Source: Buddleja alternifolia (lineage: Eukaryota > Streptophyta > Magnoliopsida > Lamiales > Scrophulariaceae). From it: a stretch of 64,000 bases of DNA. The notes under the pieces were generated by a model. It was given only the letters and a program-made list of their open reading frames with translations. It was not told the origin of the DNA and did no database searches. This document shows, one piece after another, positions 23,263-34,339 of this stretch. A program made the position numbers and the translations under genes. Each line of letters begins with the position of its first letter. Position 1 is the stretch's first letter. The stretch covers positions 22,946,375-23,010,374 of the forward strand of contig CM033408.1 of the NCBI GenBank assembly GCA_019426215.1. The letters are read 5' to 3'.

Positions 23263-23750
23263 CTAGGAGGGTGTAAGAAAAACCTAGTCATTTATCCTCA
23301 ACCTCAACTATTCATACTCCATCTATCACGTGTGAAATTGTTAGAATAATGCCCTTCAAGCCTCTCCTTTACTATTCATGTATAAAGAACTTTATTCATA
23401 AATTCAATATAACAAATAATTATGACAAATTTTCATCCCTTATATATAATGACAATTAACACATAGATACGGACTAGATTACGAATAGGATGACGGATGA
23501 AGCAAGTCTCTATAGTTGTGGTCTTGAAATACTTTTTGGGCATAGAACTATCAAAATTGGATATTAATAATTCGAATAAATTTGTGCATATGATACATAC
23601 TGAAAAAGAATGTCTTTTTTATATGAATATCTGTGTAGTTAATACTAACGCACATACATCAGTATTTGTTTAAAATAAACTAGCTCCAAATTCCCAAGTT
23701 CAGTAATTACTAAAATCGAATTATGAATTTCATAGTTAGAGAATTGCAAG
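23263..23750. other. MULE flank with a possible Copia LTR head
   Basis: At 23339 TGTTAGAATAATGCCC follows the purine-containing string GTGTGAAAT. This resembles the polypurine tract and LTR start of the Copia element at 17121-17146 (GTGGGAAATTGTTAGGATTA). Similarity fades after about 40 bases, so it may be a remnant of a related LTR. Nothing else is recognised in this stretch. Confidence 0.3.
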
Positions 23751-23760
23751 GTTAGTCATT

Positions 23761-24680
23761 GGGAAAATTGCTTTTTTCATCCCATAATTAGCACCCTCTA
23801 CACTTTTGGTCTTGCGCTTCTTGGTTTTCTCACTTATGGTCCCATAAGTGGTCAAAATTCTCACTTTTGGTCCCATGACCAAATTCCATTAGCGATTTAA
23901 CGGTTATGGCCGTTAAATTAATAAAAAATAAAAGAAAAAATATTAAAAAGCAAAAAAAGTTGAATTACCATATAATTACCCCCTTCACATTTTTAGATTT
24001 ACTTCTAATACCAATTTTAAAATAAAAATTTAAACATAAAAGAAAGGTAATTATATATATATATATATATGTATATACATATATGTGTGAGATTGTGTGT
24101 GTGACTGCGTGTGCGTGTGAATGCGTGTGTGTGCAACTATGTGTGTGTCTGACTGTGTTGTTGTGTGTGTCTCACTGTGTGTGTTGCTGTGTGTGTGAGA
24201 TGGTGTGTGTGCGTGCGAGTGTGTGTGTGTGTATTGTTGTGTGTGTGTGTGCATGTAATTGCGTGTGTGTGTGTATTGTTGTGTGTGTGTGTATGTGCTA
24301 CTGTGTGTGTTGTTGTGTGTGAGAGATGGTGTGTGTGCGTGCGAGTGTGTGTGTGTGTGATTGTGTGTTTGTGCTTGTGATTGTGTGTGTGTGTGTGTGT
24401 ATTGTTGTGTGTGTGAATGTGTATGTGTGTGTGTGTGTGACTATGCGAGGGTGGGGTGGGGAAGACGACTACTGTTCCCCATCCCTTTTTTCTTTTTAAT
24501 GTTTTTCTTTTCTTTTTTATTAATTTAACGGCCAGATCCGTTAAATCCCTAACGAAATTTGGTCATGGGACCAAAAGTGAGAATTTTGATCACTTATGGG
24601 ACCAAAAGTGAGAAAATCAACAAGCGCGGGACTAAAAGTGTAGAGGGTGTCAATTATGGGACGAAAAATGCAATTTTCCT
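23761..24680. mobile_element. MULE-type MITE, 920 bp, with perfect 10-bp TSD
   Basis: The left end GGGAAAATTGC and right end GCAATTTTCCT begin inverted repeats of about 170 bp. Shared motifs include CACTTTTGGTC, CACTTATGGTCCCATAAGTG and AACGGCC...GTTAAAT. GTTAGTCATT lies on both sides exactly (23751-23760 and 24681-24690). The centre is a long TG-rich microsatellite. No coding capacity. Confidence 0.9.
24083..24440. repeat. (TG)n/(GTGT)n microsatellite inside the MITE
   Basis: About 350 bases of interrupted TG repeats broken by short variants such as GAGATGG and TATTGTTG. One block, GAGATGGTGTGTGTGCGTGC, is repeated at about 24199 and 24325. The long open frames here are artefacts of the repeat. 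Confidence 0.9.
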
Positions 24681-24690
24681 GTTAGTCATT

Positions 24691-26344
24691 AGACTAGAGC
24701 CATCATGATAACCTTTTATATCGGTCATTGCATTTTGACACATGTGCAAGCTCCTTGAGAACCCGCATCGCATGGACTTGTGTATTGTATAACAAGTGGT
24801 ATAACAAGTAGGTATGGAACAATGCTTATGAAAATCAATAGGCTGGACACACCTTAAATATGCTATCTTTAAGGTATATATTTCTCTCACTACAGATATA
24901 GATGGTCTCAAGAAATACATGTCTAGAATACAAAGCTTATTAATTAATTTCGCAAGGCTACACTCCTTCGAAATCTTAAAAGCAAAACTCGACCAAGTAT
25001 AAAATAAAAAGACTCGAAAAATATAGAAAGAAAGAGAGAAATATTTGATTGATAACAAATATTTTTCAGCTAAGGCAAATGAAGTATTTATAGACTTCCA
25101 CAAGATGTCACCAAAAGACACCTTTTCAATTGAAATGCCAAAAAGCACTCACTTGGTCCGAAATGGTGTATTACCACCTCCAATGACAGAATTTTTTTGA
25201 CTAATTAGAAGCCACCCTTTTGATTCAAATGAACCGATTTGGACATCTTCATTATTAATACTTAATTAATATTGTAACTATTTCTTTCTTTCTTTTATAT
25301 ATATATATATATAGACTAGAAGCTACTATAAGTGCCCCACCATAAAGTAGTGGAGCTCCCAATGAGCTTGTTTTTAAAGTTTCAACACTACACATATTTA
25401 TAGTGTAAAGTAAACTTTAAAGAATCTTAAACAACCAATATGGGACAAATGCATGTATGTGAGACTCAATGTGGGACAAGAACTTTATTACTAATATGTA
25501 ATTATACAACATTGTGAGTGAGTGAAATTTATTTGTGTATGGATGTTTGAGATGACATTAAAGGATCAATCACTTATTTAGATAAATAAATGAATTTCTT
25601 ATGTATTTCATAGTGATTTAACCGATGAGTCATTGGCTTTACTTGCATGGTATTCGTTATTGAAAAAGTTTACTTTAATATTTATATTAATCTAAGTCTT
25701 TATGATGGTGTTGCTAGATACTTCTTCATGATTTGTAGGTATTTTAGGATGAATGTGGTTCATTTTAAGATGTTAAATGGTAAGGGTTTAACTAATCGAG
25801 ATAATTTTATTGACCAATTAAACCACAATAGTTGTTTGTCTACCACTAGTTTATTGGTTAATCTAAAGCTCACACACGATACTCGGCTAAATCCATTTTA
25901 TAATTAAGAGAAATGAATTCAAGGTTGAATTACAATTAATTAATAAGATTGAATAATGTGACTTTTAATCTAATTCATATGATAGATTCGACGAACATCA
26001 GTAAGAAATTTTCTGCGTCATGGTTCACTTTACTCGTTCCCAATAAGATCCCTTATACTTGCATTGGTGTACATCTTACCGATCTCCCTAAAGTGCGAGT
26101 GACTCACAAGAATTATGAATCGTAGAAGCAAGTCTTGACGAACTGTCAATGTCTCTAGCTAATTTGACGATTATTACATTGGAATTGTTCTGAAATCATA
26201 GCCTCGGAGACACGTTTCATAGTTATCATCCCTGATGCAACCATGTCCCACACCTAAGTCTAATTCACGAGATTTTATCAAATATAAACAAATTTCATGT
26301 GATGATAAATAATGTCATATATTAACGTTGTAATGAATAAGAAT
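24691..26344. other. Non-coding stretch, no gene recognised
   Basis: Includes a (TA)n run at about 25296-25312. A segment at 25970-26320 has the texture of a reverse-oriented retrotransposon LTR, but its ends could not be found. A 164-codon minus-strand frame at 24654-25148 and an 86-codon plus-strand frame at 25647-25907 match nothing I know and have no supporting context. Confidence 0.4.
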
Positions 26345-26352
26345 GTTACAAT

Positions 26353-28112
26353 TAATGTATTAAATTTCGGTATCGGTGTAAATTTTGGGATAGTCAATTT
26401 ACAGAAATTTCGATTAAAATATTGGGATATCCAAAATTTCGATTTGAATTTTTTTTTTTTTTTTTGGAGTAAGTAAGCTTATCATTTAACCTCAATCAAC
26501 TGTACACATATACCAGGCATACCTGGGATCTCATAACATCTCAAATTTACAAACTATCGTTTGCCATATTCTATCAACTAGATCAACTATTGAACTTTGG
26601 TCATGTAAAAAAAGCCGGTTGTTTCTTTCTATCCACAAGTTGTAAACTACTGCTGCAAAAACCGCACGTTTCTGGTTACTCAATCGAGTGCTCCCCTTGC
26701 TAATTCTCAGTAACCAGTCAACTATTTCATCCCAATTCTCTTTTCCACAAACCACATTGAGTTTACCCCAGCAACTTTTCCACACTTCCTTGGCATAATC
26801 GCATTTGAAAAATAGATGGTCTCTACTTTCTTTTGCCTTGTTACACAACAGACAATTCGGATTTCCTATGTCTTTCCACACACTCACCCTATCCTTGGTT
26901 TTAAGCCTATTATTACATGTAAGCCACAAGATAAATCTATGTCTTGCCACCGGACCTTTTCCCCAAACAAGTTTCCTCCATTTTACTTCATCCTCATGTT
27001 CTGTAATGTGAGTGTATGCACTCTGAATCGAGAATTTTCCCCAGGTCCATTGATTGTGTACAACATCAATAGCATCCAAAAAACATATCTCTAGTCCCCA
27101 ACATTTTCTTCCAATACCACGAGTCAGTCGCTTTACTCGGAACCTCCCATATAGATGCACCCTTTAAGTAGTATGAATTTACCCATCGAATCCAAAGGGA
27201 ATCAGCCTTTTTAGCCACATTCCATACCTGCTTAAATGTGGCTGCTATATTCCATTTGCCGAGAGAAATCATGGAAATTTATATAAATACTTAAAAAAAA
27301 TTCAATAAAACTATGGTTAACTTTAATTACCATAATTATGGATCTTTTACATTAATATAATATTGTATATATAATATATGTATAGTGAGTTTTGTTAAGT
27401 GGTATGACTAAAATTTGCTGCGAATAATATAAAATAAATATGATTTTAAGAGTAAAGTAATAACTAAATCTCATAGGAACTTCATTAAAACAAAGTGCCA
27501 CAATGTTAATGTGAATCATAACTGAAAACCACATAGATTTTTTTGGAGGGTTGAAATCAAGATGTTATGGTTGAAAATTGAAAAAGACTCCAGTTCAAGC
27601 TCATAAACATTACCTAAATGTTATCTTCAACAAGTAATTCTTTCCAAAAATCCGAACTAATAAAGTCTTATGCTTTGAGAAAGTCTCATAACCAAATTTA
27701 TTAAAGATAAAAATAATAAAATAATATTTCCTTGGATTGCATTTTTTCAATTTTGTTATAAGCAAGTCTAATTGTAATATTGAATTGTAGGCCAAACTCT
27801 TCAATAAAGCTATAATAAATGTGGATCCATTTTGAAATTTAATTTTAAATATAAAATATTTAAAAATAACATAAATAAATATTATTTTAAATTTCGGAAA
27901 ATTTCGGGTTTCGGTCAAAATTTCGTTAGATATTTCACAAAGTCATATAGTATTATTTCAAATTTTGAAAAATTTCGGCTTTCGAAAAAATATCAGGAAA
28001 TTCGGAAGATATTATGCAAAATTAGATTGAAAGTGAAATTTCATTTCGCAATCCCCGAAAATTCATAATTTCGATTGAAATCTCGGGATATCGGAGGAAA
28101 TTTAAGACCATG
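26353..28112. mobile_element. hAT-like non-autonomous element with subterminal AAATTTCG motifs
   Basis: GTTACAAT flanks both ends exactly (26345-26352 and 28113-28120), the 8-bp TSD length of hAT elements. The terminal 16 bases match at 12 positions in inverted orientation, with TTAAATTTC identical at the same distance from each end. Many AAATTTCG/CGAAATTT motifs cluster at 26360-26445 and 27890-28110, as subterminal repeats do in hAT elements. A LINE fragment is inserted at 26449-27280. The remaining interior is AT-rich and non-coding. Confidence 0.6.
26449..27280 (-). mobile_element. 5'-truncated LINE, 3' end of ORF2 with poly(A)
   Basis: On the minus strand the frame at 27160-26531 holds the reverse-transcriptase zinc-binding region of plant L1-type LINEs: WGKFSIQSAY, VWGKGPVARHRFILWL, CLLCNKAKESRDHLFFKC and a tail WIERNNRLF. 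A second frame just upstream (27272-27066; WIRWVNSYYLKG) belongs to the same protein but is offset by a frameshift. The minus-strand 3' end runs into about 18 As (T-run at 26449-26466), the mark of target-primed insertion. The upstream RT domain is absent. TSDs were not resolved. It lies inside the hAT-like element. Confidence 0.85.
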
Positions 28113-28120
28113 GTTACAAT

Positions 28121-28689
28121 AGAGTTTAACACAATGTTAGCATCCAACCCAATTACTACGCTAGGACACTACCCTATCACTCCAAGCGACTTTCATTCTG
28201 CAGCATTAGAAGGAGCGACCACATCCTTGACCCAAAGAATGTAAATGAGATATTTTATTTTAAATTGTGTTTCCACTTTTATTCCATTTACTTATTCAAG
28301 GGTTAAATTTTTGGGATAATTACACTAACTACCCCTTTTATTTAGTATAATTACAATCCAAACTGCTTATTTTGAACACATAACAAATATCCCCATCTTA
28401 TAACAATCGCCCACTTTGTTAGAAAACTAATGGAATTTGCTGACATTATCAAAAAATATGTTCTAAATTTTCTATTTTGCCCTTGAGGGGGTGAATGTAA
28501 ATTTTCAGATGAAAGAGGATGTAACTGTAATTTTCAATTTAGTTTTAAATAAATGACTTCATTAAAAATTTGTTAACGTAACACCTTGATAATGAAGTAC
28601 AAATTCGGATTTATCTCAATTTGAATATTTTTTAGAAAAGGCAATAACATACCGAGTTTCAGTTTAATTTAGGAGCAATATCATATTAA
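28121..28689. other. Non-coding, no gene seen
   Basis: AT-rich. The string GGGATAATTACACTAACTACC at 28316 resembles the end of some plant MITEs, but no inverted partner or TSD was found. Confidence 0.4.
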
Positions 28690-28699
28690 CTTCTATTAG

Positions 28700-29523
28700 T
28701 TCGCGCCCAGCGTCAGACTCCGAGTCGCGCCGCTTTCTTTTGAGCCTGGCGAGGGTGCTGGCATAATATTCTCTAGCCAATCGTCTATCTCCTACTACCT
28801 CTCATGTTCCCATTGGGGTTGGGAACTGAACTTTCAGGTGGAAAAGTAGATATAATAGCTCTAAAAAGGTTTAAACTTGGCCTCCCCAATATAACACTAT
28901 ATGTGGAGGGGGATTTAACAACCAGGAATTTCACCACCTTGGTTGCACGCTTAGGGATTGTACTCGTAGATAGGGATAGGGTCACCTCTCCATGAGCTGC
29001 TATCGTTTTGCCGGTGAAGCCTACAGGGGGGGGGGGTGTTTACCTCTTGGACCTTGGCTCCTTCAATCAATAACTGGGCGTGTTGAAGAAAATAATGTCT
29101 GCAGAGCTCCCACTGTCTATGAGAATTCTGGTGACCCAGGAATTGGCGATTGTGGCCAAGATCACTAAAGCTTTGTCTCGGGAGGGGATTTGGCTCTCCA
29201 AATCTCGGGCTCCGAACTTAATGCTTTGTGTTTTCGGCTCTACATGAATGTTCTGCTTAGCTGTGTCATTGGTGACAGCGAGTGACACCTTCTGAGTGAT
29301 CTCGAACACCCTTTTGGTAAGGGGTAGAATCACAGCTGGTGGTACCTGGGGCATCTGTTGTTTACTATTGGGGGGTAGTAAATCTAGACCTCCAACACCT
29401 TAAATGCCAGGTAGCTTTCCTAGTAGCGTGGGGTTTGGAATTACCCCTGTCATACTGCTGATGGTCATCTTATCACTATTGGTAGGTGTTTGATACCTAG
29501 CCTGCATACTCGGTGGTTGAACC
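28700..29523 (-). pseudogene. Gypsy gag start fused to retropepsin, broken
   Basis: Gag would open at about 29522 with MVQPPSMQARYQ and reaches a stop after about 40 codons (KLPGI). The next frame (29354-29067) carries the aspartic protease site RILIDSGSSADIIF. The rest of the protease follows at 28985-28785 (KSPSTYSVILGRPSLN), then a Gypsy-type GDRRLAREYYASTLAR tail in another frame. Retropepsin matures the polyproteins. The join of gag residues to protease indicates an internal deletion. Confidence 0.8.
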
Positions 29524-29532
29524 ATTGTTCTC

Positions 29533-29546
29533 ATAGACGGCGCCAA
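29533..29546 (-). promoter_or_regulatory. Primer-binding site of the Gypsy element
   Basis: On the minus strand TGGCGCCGTCTATG follows the LTR end ATTATCA after two to three bases. This is the form common in plant Ty3/Gypsy elements. Confidence 0.7.
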
Positions 29547-29548
29547 AC

Positions 29549-30035
29549 TGATAATGGTAAATTTCGTTAGTCAGCGAATATCGCGTGATTGATCACGTGA
29601 GGAGGGATTCTAGTCCAAATAATGACAAACTAGGTTGGGGGTTGATGAATTTATAGACTGCACTCGCTGTTAGGCAAGTTGCCTATGTATCCGATGAAAC
29701 GAGATCACGTCGGTTCGTAGTTTTATGGTGAAATTACTCTCAGAAGTAGCCAGTTAATTTTTTCAGAGCGAGTAGATCATGATCATTCACCAGCTCCTTT
29801 GAGATATTTATGTGGAGCTGGTGGTGGGCCACGGGCCACTGGATCAATCTTAGCCATAGCCCACCAGGCTTATTAATACATCCATTACTCAGCCCTTTAT
29901 TAATAAAATAGCCCAATTAACATAAAGGGCCATATTCCTTAACGGGCTACTAGCCCTTTGGGCTTGACCATCATTCCACTATAGGTGCCCCACCCCAAGT
30001 CGGGGGTAGATTAATTACCATAATACCATTAAACA
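29549..30035 (-). repeat. 5' LTR of the deleted Gypsy element (487 bp)
   Basis: On the minus strand it would start TGTTTAATGG and end ACCATTATCA, with TG...CA termini. The right edge is inferred from the TG and is less certain than the left edge, which is fixed by the primer-binding site. Confidence 0.65.
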
Positions 30036-30275
30036 TTTTTGGTGCACATCAATTATGGGACAAAAATAAGTAGATCTGATTGTAATTACACTAAGATCGA
30101 TACTAAGTGTAATTAACCATGGATTCTTTTGTTAAATAGACAAATTATGTATATTTTACCCGTTGAACATGCATATATAAATAAATTGAACTACTAGTGT
30201 AACACGATTTGGAATAAAAAATCCAACTTATAAAGAATTTAAGATTTTTTTTCCCCAATTTAACCCCATATTCAT
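30036..30275. other. Unique spacer before the first retroposon
   Basis: AT-rich, non-coding. The last bases are the start of the retroposon TSD. Confidence 0.4.
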
Positions 30276-30289
30276 GACTTGAGAAAGGG

Positions 30290-30829
30290 GGTCTTCACTT
30301 GTAATTTTCTCTCTCACCATCTCTCTCTAAACCCTAGCCTTCTTTTTTGTTCTTTTTTCCTTCGCCGACGATGGCTTGGTGAAGTTGTCGTCCACTTCAC
30401 CACTGTTACCACCATCGTCGGCGGGTTGGGTTGGAGCACTCTTCTTCAAGTTGTACATCACATCTTCAAATCTGACGAGACGGATATGGATCTAACGAGA
30501 CAGAAATAGATCTGACGAGATGAAGACGGGTGATACATAAATTTTTATATAGCGTTTTAAATTTTTTGTTTAGTATTTTATTTTCTCTCTCGTATGAGAG
30601 TTTGTTTTCTCTCTCGAATGAGAGTTTCGTGTCTCTTTGCATAGGAGTTGCACAAGAATTTTCTTGTGTTCGTTTGTGAGTTTTTAAGATTTGTTATCTT
30701 CAAGAAACTTGATAGTTTGTGTTTCAGATGTTCTTACTACATCGTTTGAGTCGATATGAATTGTATTGTTTTAGGCGTTATAAACTTTCGATTGAATAAT
30801 ATATAAGACTGTTTTTCCATAAAAAAAAA
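30290..30829 (+). mobile_element. Poly(A) retroposon, copy 1 (about 540 bp)
   Basis: GACTTGAGAAAGGG lies directly before (30276-30289) and after (30830-30843) the copy, a perfect 14-bp TSD. The copy ends in a run of As, so it was inserted by a LINE-type machinery. The 5' part looks like an mRNA leader (CTCTCTCTAAACCCTAGCC); the 3' part reads GGCGTTATAAACTTTCGATTGAATA and related AT-rich sequence. No credible pol III boxes or conserved protein are seen. The second copy at 31953 starts at nearly the same point, so both look full length rather than 5'-truncated. Confidence 0.88.
30363..30423 (+). repeat. Strong hairpin in retroposon copy 1
   Basis: CGCCGACGATGG (30363-30374) pairs perfectly with CCATCGTCGGCG (30412-30423). 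Inside it GGTGAAGT (30378-30385) pairs with ACTTCACC (30394-30401). Together they form a 12-bp plus 8-bp stem with a short bulge. Copy 2 keeps the right arm but has a changed left arm. Confidence 0.75.
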
Positions 30830-30843
30830 GACTTGAGAAAGGG

Positions 30844-31935
30844 AAGTTCGATTCCACTCCAAAAGTCCAAGGATCAACACGTGTGCCGAAAGTCAAATTT
30901 TGAGATTGGCTATCACGAATAGGTTATTTATGGAGGATTTATGGCAGTTTATGGTTGATGATAGTGATCAAAGTTGGGTCAATTAGGACGTCCACCTGCA
31001 CGTATACATGCTCTCTTTATTTGGCTTCTTGTCCTAAAATACTTGAGACATTTTGGTATATATCATTTATGTGAGTTTTATGTTGGTTATCATGGTTTCA
31101 ATGTTAAAATAAGTATAAAAAAATCTCCAGTTGCTAAAAAGAAAATTCTTTGAATATATTGAATAGCAAAATGTGTAAAAACATCAGTGACAATATATAA
31201 TGAAATAGGACTATTGGGCATGTTCGCTAGCTTGGTATGATTACAAGTGATAAGATTAAAAAATGGAAAAATTTATCAAGATGATTATATTGTCTATCAT
31301 ATAATTTGTGTAACTAGGTTGGAAAAAAAATTTGAAAAATATGTATTGATTCTTAATAATTGTACGATAGATATGATATGATGGGATTCTTGTAACATTT
31401 TCCCGAAACACCTCCTTTTGTGTTGGGTAATGTTTTGAAAATTATTCAATTAATTTTTGTGTTTCAAATATTAGTCAATCAGTATCTATAAATTAGTTTT
31501 CCCGTTAAAAAAAAACCATAAATATGAGTTTACCCAGAAAATCATTGTTTATCTAAATTAGTTAATTCATAATAAATTAAAAATTATATTTACGAATATC
31601 CAACTCAACTTTGACGAATGCAGGAACTTAACTATAAATTAACAAACTCCGTTAAACACTCTCTACTTTTATAACACTCTCAAATATTGATTATATTAAC
31701 ATATTAAAAATTTTATTCTTGTACTTATAAAATTTACATCATAGACAGTGCTAGGGCAATGGCAAAGCGTGAAAAATAATATATTATATATCAATTTAAA
31801 TTCGTCTATTTATATTTTAGGTACTTAATTAAATTTAAGTCTTAAAGTAAACAGTTAAATAGTTGATATCTGAATATATATTTTATTAGAAAATTAAAGA
31901 ATTCCATGTGCCCAAATCACATATTTAGCAGTGCA
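30844..31935. other. AT-rich spacer between the two retroposons
   Basis: No gene or bounded repeat recognised. The retroposons inserted separately, each with its own TSD, so this is pre-existing sequence. Confidence 0.45.
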
Positions 31936-31952
31936 AGTCGCATATTTTGGCA

Positions 31953-32480
31953 TGTAGTTAAAGGATATAAGATATCCTCTCTCTGTTCCCCATCTCTCTT
32001 TAAACCCTAGCATTTTTTTTTCTTTTATTTTTCTCCGTTGGCGACGGCTTGGTGAAAAACCACTGTTACTATCACCATCGTCGGCGGGTTGGATTGGAGC
32101 ATTCTTCTTCAAGTTGTATATCACATCTTCAAATCTGATGAGATGGATATGGATCTAAATAGACAGAGACAGATCTGATGAGATGAAGACGGGTGATACT
32201 TAAGTTTTTATATAGCGTTTTAGATATTTTGTTTAGTATTTTATTTTCTCTCTTGTATGAGAGTTTGCTTTCTCTCTCGAATGAGAGTTTCATCTCTCCT
32301 TAAATAGGAGTTGCACAAGTGTTCGTTTGTGAGTTCTTAAGATTGGTTATCTTTAAGAACTTGATAGTTGGTGTTTCAGATGTTCTTACTGTATCGTTTG
32401 AGTCGATATGAATTGTATTGTTTCAGGCGTTATAAACTTTCGATTGAATGATATATAAGATCGATTCTTCTTGAAAAAAA
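31953..32480 (+). mobile_element. Poly(A) retroposon, copy 2 (528 bp)
   Basis: AGTCGCATATTTTGGCA is present exactly on both sides (31936-31952 and 32481-32497), a 17-bp TSD. The tail is AAAAAAA. The body matches copy 1 throughout, sharing GTCGGCGGGTTGGATTGGAG or a close variant, GATGAAGACGGGTGATAC and TATGAATTGTATTGTTT. The 5' start differs from copy 1 for about 25 bases before CTCTCTCT, suggesting alternative transcription starts or divergence. Confidence 0.88.
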
Positions 32481-32497
32481 AGTCGCATATTTTGGCA

Positions 32498-33170
32498 AAT
32501 TAAATTGTTTTTTCAAGTTATGAAGTAAATTCTCCACAAATCTTGAAAGGTCATTCAAATTGTATAAGCATACACAATTCATAATCACATTGGAGCAATG
32601 GAGATTTTGAGAAAGATCTCAAAATTCTTCCAACTCAAATTCAAAAAGATTCTCATTTGAGGCGACATTCAAGGCATTCATCACGGTACGTATCAAATAG
32701 TAGGGTTTAACTCGCTAATATAGTGGTAAAATTGCAAAAACACAAATCAAATTTGGCAGTGATTGAAGCTCGAACCGACTATCAAAATTTCGGGATCATA
32801 ACCTTTAGCCTGAGATTATGGCGCGAAGCTCTTGATCTAATTTTATGAAAGATCAATTTAACTTTGAAGAAGAACAAAACGTTAAGATCTGCTTTCAAGA
32901 TTTCAAATTCTGAAGTCAAAGAATTAGTGAAAATAATTAGACATTGTATCTCTTATTTAGTTTAATAAAATATTATTTATACTTCTCTTATTATTTAAAC
33001 TGCTTACTTACGCAACCACAAAGGTGACTTTGTTGCTGCTTTCTCTCATCACCTTGGGGTTACGACCAACAACATTGCTGAACTTTGGCTGCGAAATTTG
33101 CATTACAAGAGGCTGTCATACTCAATTTTCATCATATATATAAATAATACTTACTACTGACTCGTGCACT
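32498..33170. other. Non-coding stretch
   Basis: No recognisable gene. A few patches, such as GGCAGTGATTGAAGCTCGAA near 32755, have ordinary base composition, but no long frame covers them. Confidence 0.4.
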
Positions 33171-33195
33171 CTTCTTCATTGTCTCCGTGAAAGGG

Positions 33196-33335
33196 AGGCG
33201 CAGGTCCCAGCAATGCACACTCTGCTCATGGACTGCCAGGTACTTTGGCGTAATTTGGCCCATATGAGGGTCGACTTTTGTAACCGAGAGGCAAATCAGG
33301 CAGCGGACCACCTTGCAAATATTAATGGCCGGTAA
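33196..33335 (+). pseudogene. RNase H (RVT_3-type) C-terminal remnant
   Basis: One frame reads LWRNLAHMRVDFCNREANQ and continues AADHLANINGR before a TAA at 33333. The R-E-A-N-Q-A-A-D-H-L-A string is the conserved end of the plant RNase H-like domain found at the C-terminus of L1-type LINEs and in related small genes. About 45 codons remain, with no upstream domain, so it is a fragment of unknown origin. Confidence 0.65.
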
Positions 33336-33785
33336 ATGGCCTGTGTACTCTCTTTTGTAATATCATTTAAATATCATTTTTGTAGATTCCGCCCGATTAA
33401 TGGCCTGTGCTCACTTTTGTAATATCATTTAAATATTAATTATTTTATCTTTAACCTAAAAAATTAAATCTGCATATACAAAATTTATTATAATTACATA
33501 TATAACGTAGTCGCCAACAAAACAAAGTGTAGTAGTTTCATAACAAATGTTAGATAAAACAAATAAACAAGGATATGTATATATAGCCACTATAAATAAT
33601 TTGTTTGTTTATAGCCTTGATATCATATCTTATGGTCTATCCACAAACAATCTCACATGCATCCATGTGATTCACCTCAATTAAGATCACATACCAACAA
33701 ATTGACAATATTTTTCACTTTGACTCATCATTTTAGTTGCATTGCCTACTCAAAAGACACACATATGCGCGCACATATATGTGTG

Positions 33786-33818
<33 letters not shown>

Positions 33819-34331
33819 TGGTTACGTGTTTAAAGGGACCTATATATCAAACTAGTACTGCAATTATCCCCTCCAATACCGGATCCAACAAAATTGCCTG
33901 ATTTAACAGTGTCTGTCCAACGAGGAGCATTGTTCATCCTAGTTTTATATGCTTCGGCTATGGTTGTGGGAGTGACTGGTCGGTCGCAAATATGGGTTGG
34001 CATCAAGTCGAGCTTGGGCCAATTATACTTTATTCAGAGGCTCGCGAGTTTGTAAAAAATACTATTTTAATTTATGTTATTGTTATAATATATAATATTA
34101 TATTTTATGATATTATATATATATAAATAATGATATATTTAATATTTTATCATGATTGTATTTAAAATATATGTATATATATATAAATTAATTTTTATTG
34201 TTTTTTTTAGCTCGAGCTCAATTACTTAGGCTCATCGTGCTCAAGTCGAGCAATTTGGTCAGGCTTAGCTCGAGCTCGAATCGTGTGCACTCCTAATTGC
34301 AAACATGATCTTTTATTGTAATTTCCTATTA
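33336..34331. other. AT-rich non-coding stretch with TA microsatellites
   Basis: Contains TA-rich runs at about 33784-33818 and 34110-34190, and the direct echo TAATGGCCTGTG...CACTTTTGTAATATCATTTAAATAT at 33325-33375 and 33400-33440. A CTCGAGC/GCTCGAG-rich patch occurs at 34208-34280. No gene. Confidence 0.5.
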
Positions 34332-34339
34332 CATGGCAG

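Larger units (their letters stand above)
28690..30035 (-). mobile_element. Deleted Ty3/Gypsy element: 5' LTR, primer site, gag start, protease
   Basis: Minus-strand order: LTR 30035-29549, a TGGCGCCGTC primer-binding site, a gag start near 29522, then protease sequence to about 28700. Most of gag is missing and nothing beyond protease is present, so two deletions or an ancient recombination have reduced it to 1.35 kb. No second LTR is seen. Confidence 0.8.

Noticed and set aside
24051..24380. Several 67-79 codon open frames rich in Cys, Val and His-Thr
   Set aside because: They translate a TG/CA microsatellite in different frames and have no independent support.
24654..25148. 164-codon minus-strand frame
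   Set aside because: It starts within a MITE end and crosses its TSD, so it cannot be a native gene. No domain recognised.
28316..30115. Possible MITE or MULE ends around GATAATTACAC at 28319 and TGTAATTACAC near 30090
   Set aside because: The strings are short and common, the inverted similarity does not extend inward, and no TSD was found.
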